64,000 bases of DNA from positions 186,001 to 250,000 of the forward strand of contig NZ_JAALJI010000002.1 of NCBI RefSeq assembly GCF_011064595.1. Reading direction: 5' to 3'. Below, piece after piece: positions 50,290-61,751 of the stretch. The notes under the pieces are model-generated. The model did no database searches. It was not told the DNA's origin and was given only the letters and a program-made list of their open reading frames with translations. Each line of letters starts with the position of its first letter. Within the stretch, counting starts at the first letter, position 1. Made by a program: the position numbers and the translations under genes. The DNA is from Paludisphaera soli. GTDB taxonomy: Bacteria; Planctomycetota; Planctomycetia; Isosphaerales; Isosphaeraceae.

Positions 50290-51252
50290 TCAGGGGGTGG
50301 TCGCGGCCGGGATCATCCGGCTCGCCGGCGGCCCCACGGCCTCCCCTCCCCCCCCGTCGCAGCCCGTCAGCAATTCCAGGAACCGCGACGTCGTGATGTC
50401 CAGCGTCTCGTGGCGGCGGTGGATGACCGCCAGGGGCCGCGTCAGCCGGTATTTCGGGTCCTGGCCCTCGATCGTCAGGGCGACCAGGGTGCCCGCCCGG
50501 ATCTCCTCGGCGACGGTCGGTTCCGGCAGGATCGCGACCCCCGCCGAGATCTCCACCGCGCGTTTTATGTTCTCGATGTTGTCGAACTCGAGAGCGACGT
50601 CCACTTCGACGTCGTGCCGACGCAGGAAGCGGTCGACCGCCTTGCGGATCGAGAGCGCCGGGTCGAACGCCACGAGGGTCTCGCCGTCGATCTCGCGGAC
50701 GTGCACCCGCTCCCGACGAGCGAACCGGTGCGAGGAGGGGACGACCAGGACCATCGTCTCCTCCCGCCAGGGGATCACCGCCAGCTCGGGCCACTTCTTC
50801 GGGTACGAGATCAATCCCAGCTCCGCCGCCCCCCCGGTCACGCGTTCCACCACCTGGGTGGGGTGCAGGTACTCCAGCCGCACACTCGCCTCGGGATGAC
50901 GCTCCCCGAAGGTCTTCACATATCGGCTCATGTGGGCCAGGCCCACGGAGTAGATCGCCGCCACGCCCACCGTCCCCGTCGCCTTCCGTTCGTCGTTCAG
51001 GGTCTTGACCCGGTTCTCCAGCTCCAGGTATCGCGAGACCAGGTCCTTGCAGCCCTCGTAGTAGACCTTCCCCTCCTCCGTCAGGACCAGGGGCCGTTTC
51101 GACCGATCGATCAGCCGGACCCCCAGCCGGAGTTCCAGCTGATGGACCGCCTGGCTCGCCGAGGACTGCGAGATGTTGTTCTCCGACGCCCCCCGAGAGA
51201 AGCTCGACCAGCGGACCACGTCGCAGAAAAGTTGAAGGGACTCGAACTGCAT
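50290..51252 (-). CDS. LysR-family transcriptional regulator, candidate gltBD regulator
   Basis: The 320-residue protein has the LysR winged helix at residues 1-60 (QLFCDVVRWSSFSRGASE then SQSSASQAVHQLELRLGVRL) and a periplasmic-binding-protein-like effector domain from ~90 (GTVGVAAIYSVGLAHMSRYV). The linker helix is LELENRVKTLND. ATG 51252 is chosen because the upstream extension is Arg-rich and leader-like. It lies upstream of gltB on the same strand; GltC of Bacillus also controls gltAB but is divergent there. The assignment as GOGAT regulator is inference from position. A strong imperfect inverted repeat sits in its own promoter region. Confidence 0.88.
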   Translation of the reverse strand: MQFESLQLFCDVVRWSSFSRGASENNISQSSASQAVHQLELRLGVRLIDRSKRPLVLTEEGKVYYEGCKDLVSRYLELENRVKTLNDERKATGTVGVAAIYSVGLAHMSRYVKTFGERHPEASVRLEYLHPTQVVERVTGGAAELGLISYPKKWPELAVIPWREETMVLVVPSSHRFARRERVHVREIDGETLVAFDPALSIRKAVDRFLRRHDVEVDVALEFDNIENIKRAVEISAGVAILPEPTVAEEIRAGTLVALTIEGQDPKYRLTRPLAVIHRRHETLDITTSRFLELLTGCDGGGGEAVGPPASRMIPAATTP

Positions 51253-51283
51253 TCGTCTTCGCCCACCCACATTTCTCGATAGT

Positions 51284-51334
51284 GCGCGCCGGGCCGTATC
51301 GGATTTCATAATAGTTAATCCGCTACGGGCGCGC
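51284..51334. promoter_or_regulatory. imperfect inverted repeat upstream of the LysR gene
   Basis: Left arm GCGCGC-CGGG-CCGTA-T-CGGATT and right arm AATCCG-C-TACGG-GCGCGC pair except for a four-base bulge and one mismatch, across an AT-rich 11-base centre. On the minus strand TTGACT and TATTAT occur nearby (spacing 23). This is a candidate autoregulatory site. Confidence 0.45.
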
Positions 51335-51441
51335 AGAGTCAAGTATTTTTCCCGGAATTCGCGCCAACGGTCGGCCCGAGTCCCCGTAATGGACCCCGAC
51401 GCGCCGCACGCCTCCGCCCGACCGGCACCGTCGGATGCTGG

Positions 51442-54815
<3,374 letters not shown>

Positions 54816-54819
<4 letters not shown>

Positions 54820-55421
54820 GGTCCCCCTTCGAACCTCTGGATCTCCTCGCGGAGCATCTTCTGGACCTTGCTCTTGGCCTTGAACACGGCCGCGATCGAC
54901 ATGCCCACGCGGTCGGCGGCCGCGGCGCCCGAGAGCCCCGCGACGGCCGTGAGGTGGAAGGCGTCCCACGTCCTGGGCTCGACTCGGAGGCGGACGCGGG
55001 CCGTGGCCTCCTCCAGAACCTCGTGGTCGAACGCGTCGACGAGCCGGGCCTGGAGGTCGTCGCGGGCCTCCAGCGCGTGCAGCTGCTCCAGCACCCCCGA
55101 GTCGCCGCTGCCCCCCCCGCCGTGACGCTTCCGCGACTCGACCAGGTCGCACCAGGCGAAGTGGGCCACCGTCTTCACATAGGCCCGGAAGCTCTTCGAC
55201 GGGTCGTACTCGAACGACCCGAGGCGGGCAGCCAGGCGGGCCAGGACCTCCTGGGTCACGTCCTCGGCGTCGGCCTCCTGGAGCCTCCAGCGCCGGCACC
55301 ACTGGCGGATCAGCGGGCCGTAGCGTCGCACGAAATCATCCCAGTCGCCGGGTCCTGGCACCCCCACGCGGAGCCGGCCCAGCAGGCTGGCGCTGGTCCG
55401 CATCAGCATCCGATCGTCCAC
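54816..55421 (-). CDS. ECF RNA polymerase sigma factor coupled to a Ser/Thr kinase
   Basis: A two-domain ECF sigma factor of about 201 residues. Region 2 has WDDFVRRYGPLIRQWCRRW and QEADAEDVTQEVLARLA, with FEYDPSKSFRAYVKTVAH. Region 4 (residues ~150-190) carries AGLSGAAAADRVGMSIAAVF as helix-turn-helix. I prefer GTG 55421, with GGAGG about five bases upstream, over an ATG at 55451 or 55409. The stop overlaps the kinase start by four bases. Planctomycetes are known for ECF groups genetically linked to Ser/Thr kinases; this is one. TAGGAT at 55452-55457 (minus strand) resembles a -10. The target regulon is unknown. Confidence 0.88.
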
Positions 55422-55618
55422 GAACACCTCCGGTCGATTGCACGCGATCATCCTAGCGAGAAGGACGGCGGCCGGCCGCAGGAAATCGAAAAAAATCCGG
55501 CGGGCGCTGTCAGGTTTCGGCCGGAAGGCCTGATCGTCTCCCGTCGGTTGCGGCGGGGACCACCCGCCGGCCGGATGCCAGAGACGACGGCCCGATTCGT
55601 AACCAGGGAGAATGACTG

Positions 55619-57637
55619 ATGAAGCTCTTCGACATCCGCACCGCCGCCCGCATTCGCCGCCCCCGGCCCGACCGTCGCCAGGCCGTCAGCCTCGTCGAGG
55701 CCCTGGAGGGGCGTCGGCTCATGGCCGCGTCGATCACCCTCAACCCCACCACCCAGGTGCTGACGATCACCGGGACCGCCTCCCGCGACTACCTCCTCGC
55801 CCGGGAGATCGGGAATCAGATCAGCGTCGACGCCTACGACGGCAACGGAGTCCTGACCAACAAGACGTCCTTCGCGAAGTCGTCGGTCTCCAAGATCGTC
55901 ATGAACGGCCTGGGCGGCGACGACACGCTCGTGGCGCAGCCCGTCTCCATGCCGGTCGCCCTCAACGGCGGCGACGGCAACGACGCCCTCTACGGCGGGG
56001 CCGGGGATGACACGCTCGAGGGCGGCGCCGGCGACGACGTCCTGTACGGCTCGACGGGCAAAGACACCTACAAATTCTCCGGCACGGCCAACCTGGGGAC
56101 CGACACGATCATGGAGCGGTTCGCGGAGGGGGTCGACACGTTGGACTTCTCCGGCTTCGGCGCCGGCGTGAACGTCGACCTGGCCACCTGGGGGACGGTC
56201 CAGGCGGTCGCTTCCGGCAAGCTCTCGCTGAAGTTCGGCGGCACGGGGAACGACGTCGAGACCCTGGAGAACGTGATCGGCACGAACTTCGCCGACACGA
56301 TCCGCGGCAACGCCCGCTACAGCACCCTCACGGGCAACGGCGGCAACGACGTCCTGGAGGGCCGCGGCGGCGACGACGTCCTCAACGGCGGGGCGGGCGA
56401 CGACACCTACGTCTTCGGCTCGGTGGGCAACCTCGGATTCGACACGATCGTGGATTCCTCGGGCCGCGAAACGCTCGACTTCAGCAACTACGGCCAGACG
56501 GTCGTGCTCGACCTCGGGCGGACGGATCGGCAGGACGTCCTGTCCTACTTCCCCGGCGACGACGTCAACAACGGCTCGACGCGGCTGTCGCTGACCCTCC
56601 CCAGCTCGATCGAGGACGTGAAGGGGAGCCAGTTCAAGGACTGGATCAAGGGCAACTCCCTGAGCAACACCCTCTACGGGAACGGCGGCAACGACGTCCT
56701 GGAGGGGATGGGCGGCAGCGACACCCTCGACGGCGGCCTGGGCGACGACACGTATCTCTTCGTCGGCACCGCCAACCTGGGGACGGACACGATCGTCGAG
56801 CGGACCAACCAGGGGACGGACACGCTGGACTTCACCAGCTTCGGGGCCGCGGTGAACGTCGACCTGGCCGCGCTCGGGATCCAGACGGTCGCCGGCGGCC
56901 GGCTCGTTCTCCAGCTCAACGGCACCGGGAGCAACGCCGACAGCCTCGAGAACGTGATCGGCACGAACTTCGCCGACACGATCCGCGGCAACGCCCGCAA
57001 CAACCTCTTGCAGGGCAACGGCGGCAACGACGCCCTGGAGGGCCGCGGCGGCAACGACCGGCTCGAAGGCGGGCGGGGCGACGACACCTACGTCTTCTCC
57101 GGGACCTTCAGCCTGGGGACCGACACGATCGTGGAGGACGACGACTCCCACGGCCCGAGCCCCGACGCTCGCGACAAGCTGGACTTCACCAACTTCGGCT
57201 ACGCCATGAACGTGAACCTGGACACGAACTCGACCCAGACCGTGAAGTCCGGCGTCCTCAGCCTGCTGCTCACGAGCAACTCCGGCATCGAGGACGTGAC
57301 CGGCTCGGCCTTCAACGACACGATCCGGGGCAACAGCCGCGCCAACATCCTTCGCGGCCAGAACGGCAACGACACGATCTACGGCGGCTCCGGGAACGAC
57401 TTCCTTTACGGCGGCATCGGCAACGACCTCCTCTACGGCGAGGAGGGCTCGGACAAGCTCTACGGCGAGGCGGGCAACGACCGCCTGAGCGGCGGCATCG
57501 ACGCGGCCATCGACGACCTCTACGGCGGCGCCGACGCGGACATCTTCCTCAAGGAGGAGTACTACGACCCGACCACTCGGACCTGGAAGAACCGGGACCG
57601 CTTCCTGGACTTCGCCGCCGCCGACACCTCCGTCTGA
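55619..57637 (+). CDS. exported RTX-like calcium-binding repeat protein with degenerate LEPR-XLL signal
   Basis: The 672-residue protein opens with a Lys/Arg-rich segment and VEALEGRRLMAAS, a variant of the planctomycete LEPR-XLL export signal. The body holds repeated blocks of GGxGxDxxx nonapeptides (GGDGNDALYGGAGDDTLEGG, GGNDVLEGRGGDD, GGSGNDFLYGGIGNDLLYG), which form Ca-binding parallel beta-rolls. Spacer units recur, such as NLGTDTIVERTNQGTDTLDF, LENVIGTNFADTIRGNARN and ETLDFSNYG, so the protein is built from about four large repeats. GGGAGA precedes ATG 55619. It probably faces the cell surface or medium. No type I secretion genes are adjacent. A stable hairpin follows at 57675. Confidence 0.85.
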   Translation: MKLFDIRTAARIRRPRPDRRQAVSLVEALEGRRLMAASITLNPTTQVLTITGTASRDYLLAREIGNQISVDAYDGNGVLTNKTSFAKSSVSKIVMNGLGGDDTLVAQPVSMPVALNGGDGNDALYGGAGDDTLEGGAGDDVLYGSTGKDTYKFSGTANLGTDTIMERFAEGVDTLDFSGFGAGVNVDLATWGTVQAVASGKLSLKFGGTGNDVETLENVIGTNFADTIRGNARYSTLTGNGGNDVLEGRGGDDVLNGGAGDDTYVFGSVGNLGFDTIVDSSGRETLDFSNYGQTVVLDLGRTDRQDVLSYFPGDDVNNGSTRLSLTLPSSIEDVKGSQFKDWIKGNSLSNTLYGNGGNDVLEGMGGSDTLDGGLGDDTYLFVGTANLGTDTIVERTNQGTDTLDFTSFGAAVNVDLAALGIQTVAGGRLVLQLNGTGSNADSLENVIGTNFADTIRGNARNNLLQGNGGNDALEGRGGNDRLEGGRGDDTYVFSGTFSLGTDTIVEDDDSHGPSPDARDKLDFTNFGYAMNVNLDTNSTQTVKSGVLSLLLTSNSGIEDVTGSAFNDTIRGNSRANILRGQNGNDTIYGGSGNDFLYGGIGNDLLYGEEGSDKLYGEAGNDRLSGGIDAAIDDLYGGADADIFLKEEYYDPTTRTWKNRDRFLDFAAADTSV

Positions 57638-57674
57638 ACGGCCGCCTTGGAGCTCAGAGCCTTGCCTGCCCCGC

Positions 57675-57705
57675 CCGCCCCGCCGGAACCATCCCGGTGG
57701 GGCGG
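57675..57705 (+). terminator. hairpin after the calcium-binding repeat gene
   Basis: A 12-pair stem with one G-T pair (57675-57686 / 57694-57705) and a seven-base loop, 37 bases past the stop. There is no U-tract; termination is plausible but not certain. Confidence 0.45.
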
Positions 57706-57842
57706 CGGCGTGCGCGGGTCGGCGGTCGGGGGCGGGGGCCGTCCCAGGCGGCGATGAGCTGCGATCGACGCACATGGAGCGACGACTTCCTCAGGCGAGT
57801 CGTCCTCGGATGAACGAGTTGGTCGGCACCGGGGTCGGGGCT

Positions 57843-58481
57843 TCAATCGGCCGGGATCGCGCGTTCGGACCAGGCGCGGACGGCCTCGGCCAGGCTGGGG
57901 ACCTCGGCCATGGCCCCCACGCCGAAGTCGCCGCAGGCCAGTCGTTTGCACTGGGGGGGGACCAGGATGATCGCCGGGGCCTGGCGGGCGAAGTGGGCCT
58001 CGGCGGTGTCGAGCGACCAGTCGGCGGGGGCCTCGCGACCGGTCCGGTCGGACCAGAGCTGCGCGAGGTGGCGGGCCGTCGCGGGCTTCCGCCACATCAG
58101 GGTGTTCATGGCCGGGGCCAGGATCATCGGCTTGTCGAAATCCCAGGCCCGGTACAGGCAGGTCAGGAGGTTGTCGCTCAGGCCGAGGGCGAACTTGGCT
58201 AGGCTGTTGGCGTCGAGCGGGGCGACGATCAGGAGGTCGGCCCAGCGGCGAAGCTCGATGTGCAAAACCTCGTCGCCTCGCGCGTAGCGGACGCCGGGCC
58301 ACTCGTCGCGGTCGCGATGCAGGCTTGAGCCCGGCGGCAGCTCGGCCGGGTCGAAGAAGTAGAGCGCGGGCTCGGTGGCCGCCACGCGGACCTCGTGCCC
58401 CTGCGCGACGAGCGTCGCGCAGAGCGAGGGGACGCGGACGGCGGCCACGGAGCCGGTCGTGCCGACGAGGATGCGTGCCAT
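57843..58481 (-). CDS. HAL3-type phosphopantothenoylcysteine decarboxylase, stand-alone
   Basis: A flavoprotein of the HFCD family, 212 residues. It would decarboxylate phosphopantothenoylcysteine in coenzyme A synthesis. Key motifs are the catalytic His74 in EVLHIELRRWADLLIV, PAMNTLMW with Asn126, and the active-site Cys183 in KRLACGDFGVGAMAE. These match plant and animal HAL3/PPCDC more closely than the bacterial CoaBC fusion, and no CoaB domain follows. FMN should bind at the N-terminal GTTGSVAA and APLDANSLAK. Epidermin-type decarboxylases (EpiD) are an alternative, but no lantibiotic gene is near. It follows a small conserved gene and the Mrr-like gene on the same strand. Confidence 0.85.
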   Translation of the reverse strand: MARILVGTTGSVAAVRVPSLCATLVAQGHEVRVAATEPALYFFDPAELPPGSSLHRDRDEWPGVRYARGDEVLHIELRRWADLLIVAPLDANSLAKFALGLSDNLLTCLYRAWDFDKPMILAPAMNTLMWRKPATARHLAQLWSDRTGREAPADWSLDTAEAHFARQAPAIILVPPQCKRLACGDFGVGAMAEVPSLAEAVRAWSERAIPAD

Positions 58482-58531
58482 GGGGGACCGGTGTCGGGGG
58501 GGCGTCGCGCCCGCCCCTCGGGGGTGATGGG

Positions 58532-58771
58532 TCAGCGATGGTTGGCCGAGAGCGGCTTGATCTCGGCGTTGACGGCGTCGACGAGGCGGTTCCAGAGCGA
58601 TCGCTGGAGCTGCTGAGTCTGCCGCTTCGAGAGCATCAGCCGCCCCGAGGCCCGCTCGACGAGGATCGAGACGATCACCTTGACGTCGCCGTTGATGGGG
58701 CCGGCGAGGTCTTCGAATTCGGGCGGCAGATCCAGCGAGCGCAGAGGCGAATCCTGGGTGCGCGGAACCAT
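58532..58771 (-). CDS. small conserved protein, function unknown
   Basis: A 79-residue protein (MVPRTQDSPLRSLDLPPEF at the start, then a hydrophobic strand KVIVSILVERASGRLML, and a basic C-terminal helix QTQQLQRSLWNRLVDAVNAE ending in SANHR). No family is recognised. GGAGGG lies nine bases before the ATG, and a promoter candidate at 58967-58995 (TGGAAA-17-TATGAT) precedes it. The gene is 51 bases upstream of the HAL3-type decarboxylase on the same strand, so they are probably cotranscribed. Confidence 0.6.
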   Translation of the reverse strand: MVPRTQDSPLRSLDLPPEFEDLAGPINGDVKVIVSILVERASGRLMLSKRQTQQLQRSLWNRLVDAVNAEIKPLSANHR

Positions 58772-58966
58772 GATGAACCCTCCATGGCCGGGGGTGGGCC
58801 GGGTTGTCGTCCGAGACGTCCTGGATGCCGAGGCTACCCCGGGCTCTCCCCGCCGGTCAAGCAAATAGTGGGCGGCCGCTTTCGGGGACGGGTCGGACGA
58901 TTCCAGGAGCCGACATATCCAGGCCAATCGGCCCTCGGATGGGTCACCGTTCGGCCGCCTGGTCGA

Positions 58967-58995
58967 ATCATAGGCCGCCCCCACCCGCGTTTCCA
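58967..58995 (-). promoter_or_regulatory. candidate promoter upstream of the small protein / HAL3-type gene pair
   Basis: Minus strand TGGAAA (58990-58995) and TATGAT (58967-58972) are 17 bases apart, 4/6 and 5/6 matches. The leader to 58771 would be ~190 bases. Confidence 0.4.
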
Positions 58996-59043
58996 TCGAA
59001 AACCCGGGCCGTCGCCGATCGATCCCGCGCGACCGCCCGGGGC

Positions 59044-59877
59044 TCAGAACCACGAAGGCTCCGGCTCCTTCCGCGCGCCCGGGCCCATGGCCTGGGTGAC
59101 CAGCTCGACGATCCGGGGGCCGTCGACCAGCTCGATGGGGTGGTCGACGGCGAACTTCTCGGCCGCCAGCGAGAACGTGCTGGTGGTGACGAAATACCCC
59201 TTGTGGGCGTGCGCGTGGTGGACCGAGCCGAGGAACTTCTGCAGCTCGGGCGAGCCGACGACGCCCCGCTTGTGGTATTTGCACTGGACGATGGCGCGCA
59301 GCTCGCCGCGACGGAGGTGCAGGTCGATCCCCTCGTCCCCCGTGCCGCCGACCTGGGCGACCTGGTAGCCCATCGCCTCGAACAGCTCGCCGACGAACTC
59401 CTCGAACGTCTCGGGCGAGAGCGAGGTGAGCTGGGCCAGCTTCAGCTCGGCGCGACGGGCCTGGAGCCGGAGCCGCTCGGCGCGCTCCTTGTGGTCGCGG
59501 ACCTCGTCGCGGAGCCGGGACGCCTCGGCCTCGTGCAGGGCCCGCTCGGCGGCGTCGACGCGGAGCAGGTAGCGGTCGATCTTGAACAGGGCGTTCTCGA
59601 TCGTGTTGTCCAGTCGGCCCCGCTCGGCCCGGGTGAGCTGGTTCTGATAGCGGCGGAAGACGGCGTACTGCAGGTGCTCGACGGCCCCCGCCAGCTCGGC
59701 CGCCGAGGTGATCGCCGGGGCGTCCTCCTGGTACGGCGCGGCCTTCCACAAGAGGCCCTGGCTCGCGGCCTTCGCCGTCGGCGAGGCCGTCGCGGCCCCG
59801 TCCAGGGCCCCTTCGGCGGCCCTGGCGCGGAGCCATTCCAACAGGGTCGCGGCGCACTGCGGTCCCAGACACTCCAT
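59044..59877 (-). CDS. Mrr-like restriction endonuclease
   Basis: A PD-(D/E)xK nuclease of the Mrr_cat type, 277 residues. The catalytic core is at the C-terminal half: LSPETFEEFVGELFEAMGY, then GGTGDEGIDLHL (catalytic Asp) and AIVQCKYHKRGVVG (Gln/Lys). The first ~130 residues are helical, with an Arg/Glu/Ala coiled coil (AEASRLRDEVRDHKERAERL), and probably mediate binding or oligomerisation. ATG 59877 is used. An in-frame ATG at 59955 has a much stronger ribosome site (GGAGGGCACA) and would add 26 Arg/Pro-rich residues, so the start is uncertain. No methyltransferase or other defence gene is adjacent. It diverges from ispD. Confidence 0.85.
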   Translation of the reverse strand: MECLGPQCAATLLEWLRARAAEGALDGAATASPTAKAASQGLLWKAAPYQEDAPAITSAAELAGAVEHLQYAVFRRYQNQLTRAERGRLDNTIENALFKIDRYLLRVDAAERALHEAEASRLRDEVRDHKERAERLRLQARRAELKLAQLTSLSPETFEEFVGELFEAMGYQVAQVGGTGDEGIDLHLRRGELRAIVQCKYHKRGVVGSPELQKFLGSVHHAHAHKGYFVTTSTFSLAAEKFAVDHPIELVDGPRIVELVTQAMGPGARKEPEPSWF

Positions 59878-60123
59878 CGCGGGCGGGTCTCCTTCGGTAC
59901 GTCTCGATGGCGGGGTCCGGCGCCGCGGACTCGGACGCGAACGCCCATACACCATTGTGCCCTCCTCAGCCGCTCCACGCCAGGCCCGGCGCGTTGACGA
60001 GGACCCGGCGGATCGCGAGAATCGCCGAAGGGGGCCGAGGCGATCCCGACGCTTCGCTGCGTCCCGGACGACGAGCGAGTGCCGCGCGCGAGGCCCCCGG
60101 GCCGAAGGGCCGAGGAGCAAGCC

Positions 60124-60912
60124 ATGGGACGATTCGCCGTGATCCTGCCGGCCGCCGGCCGGTCCAGCCGCTTCGGCGACCCGAACGGGAAGAAGATCGA
60201 CGCCGACCTCGCCGGCCGCGCCGTCTGGCTGCGGTCGCTCGACGCCTTCGTGAGCAGCGAGGACGTGGGCCAGATCCTCGTCGCCATCGCCGAGGACGAC
60301 CGCGAGCGATTCGAGCGTCGCTATCGCGACAGCGTCGCGTTCCTGGGCCTCGACGTGGTCGTCGGCGGCGCGGAGCGGGCCGACACGGTCGCCGCGGCGC
60401 TGGCGAGGGTGAAAGACTCGTGCGACTTCGTGGCGGTCCACGACGCCGCCCGGCCCTGCGTCACCCCGGCCCAGGTGGCCGCGGTGTTCCAGGCCGCGCG
60501 GGAGCGCGGGGCGGCGATGCTGGCGGTCCCCGTGGCCGACACGATCAAGCGGGCGAACGCCGAGGGCGACGTCGCCGAGACGGTCCCGCGCGACGGCCTG
60601 TACCTGGCCCAGACGCCCCAGGCCTTCCGGCGCGACTGGCTCGTCGAGGCCTACGAGCGTCGCGACCGCGAGGCCAAGGCGGCCACCGACGACGCCCAGC
60701 TCGTCGAGGCCATCGGCCGGCCGATCGCGCTGGTGCCCGGCTCGTCGTCCAACCTCAAGATCACCACCCGCGAGGACTTGAACCTCGCCCGGGCCATCTT
60801 CGCGGCCCGGGAGGACGAGCGGCCCGTCTCCGGGGGCCACACCTTCGCCGACGAGCGGGCGAACTGGGACGACCTCCCGAAGATCAGGCCCTCCGACCTG
60901 TTCGACTCCTGA
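60124..60912 (+). CDS. ispD: 2-C-methyl-D-erythritol 4-phosphate cytidylyltransferase (divergent)
   Basis: Forms CDP-methylerythritol in the MEP isoprenoid pathway. The 262-residue nucleotidyltransferase begins VILPAAGRSSRFGDPNGKKI, a divergent form of the AAGxGxRxG...PKQ motif with Lys-Lys in place of Lys-Gln. VHDAARPCVTP and PVADTIKRAN match IspD, as do LAQTPQAFRRDWL and TDDAQLVEAIGRPIALVPGS. The ~35-residue C-terminal extension (after NLARAIFAARED) is unusual. GAGGAG precedes the ATG. It is convergent with the SGNH gene, one base between stops. IspF or other MEP genes are not adjacent. Confidence 0.85.
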   Translation: MGRFAVILPAAGRSSRFGDPNGKKIDADLAGRAVWLRSLDAFVSSEDVGQILVAIAEDDRERFERRYRDSVAFLGLDVVVGGAERADTVAAALARVKDSCDFVAVHDAARPCVTPAQVAAVFQAARERGAAMLAVPVADTIKRANAEGDVAETVPRDGLYLAQTPQAFRRDWLVEAYERRDREAKAATDDAQLVEAIGRPIALVPGSSSNLKITTREDLNLARAIFAAREDERPVSGGHTFADERANWDDLPKIRPSDLFDS

Positions 60913-60913
60913 A

Positions 60914-61651
60914 TCAGGACTTCTCGCCGAGGAGCTTCGCCAGGGTCGGCTCGATGGCGTCGGCCCAGAGCTCGTACCCCTTCGGGCTCAGGTGCAGGAA
61001 GTCGGGCATGATCTCCTTCGAGATCGTGCCGTCCTCCTGGAGGAAGACCTTGCCGATGTCCAGGTAGTGGACCTTCTCGCCGTCGAGCTTGGAGATCCGC
61101 TCGTTGACCTTCGCGAGCTTCTCGCGGGTCGCGTCGGGCTTCTCGCTGCGGGGGAAGACGCCCAGCAGGAGGATGTCGGTCTCGGGGAGCCGCTGGCGAA
61201 GGTCGGCGACGATGGCCTCGACCCCGGCGGCGATGTCCTCGGCCGGGCTGGAGCCGGCGTTGTTGGTGCCGATCATGAGCACCACGACCTTGGGGCTCAG
61301 GCCGTCCAGCTCGCCGTTCTGGATCCGCCAGAGGACGTGCTGGGTCTGGTCGCCGCCGATTCCGAAGTTGAGCGCCCCGCGAGGCGTGTAGTGCTCCTTC
61401 CAGGTGGCGTTGCCGCCCCAGCCCTGGGTGATCGAGTCGCCCAGGAAGAGGACCTTGGCGGACCCGTCCTCCGCGGCCTTCTTGGCCTCGCCGAGGAACT
61501 TCTCATGCAACTTGACCCACCATTCGTCCGTCTTGGGGTTGGGGGTCGCGGTGAGGGGGGCCTGGGCCGAGGCGGGGGCCGCGGAGGCGAGCAGGAAGGC
61601 GGCGGCGAGGGCCGCGACGAGCCGGGGGCCGTGGAGCGGGTTGAGCATCAT
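60914..61651 (-). CDS. secreted SGNH/GDSL hydrolase
   Basis: An exported esterase or carbohydrate acetylesterase of 245 residues. The signal peptide is LVAALAAAFLLASAAPASAQ. The four SGNH blocks are present: FLGDSITQGW (Ser), FGIGGDQTQ (Gly), IGTNNAG (Asn) and DFLHLSPKGY (Asp/His). This resembles planctomycete GDSL hydrolases and platelet-activating-factor acetylhydrolase-like proteins. It starts about 100 bases after the stop of the nitroreductase on the same strand, so a common transcript is possible. Its substrate is probably an acetylated glycan, by inference from other members. Confidence 0.9.
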   Translation of the reverse strand: MMLNPLHGPRLVAALAAAFLLASAAPASAQAPLTATPNPKTDEWWVKLHEKFLGEAKKAAEDGSAKVLFLGDSITQGWGGNATWKEHYTPRGALNFGIGGDQTQHVLWRIQNGELDGLSPKVVVLMIGTNNAGSSPAEDIAAGVEAIVADLRQRLPETDILLLGVFPRSEKPDATREKLAKVNERISKLDGEKVHYLDIGKVFLQEDGTISKEIMPDFLHLSPKGYELWADAIEPTLAKLLGEKS

Positions 61652-61751
61652 TTCGTAGCCACTTCGGGTGACGGGAGGGGCGGGACGACGCCCCGAGGCG
61701 CCGTCTCCGTGCAGGTCGCATCGTAAACCCGCCGCGCGGGCCGATCCAGGC

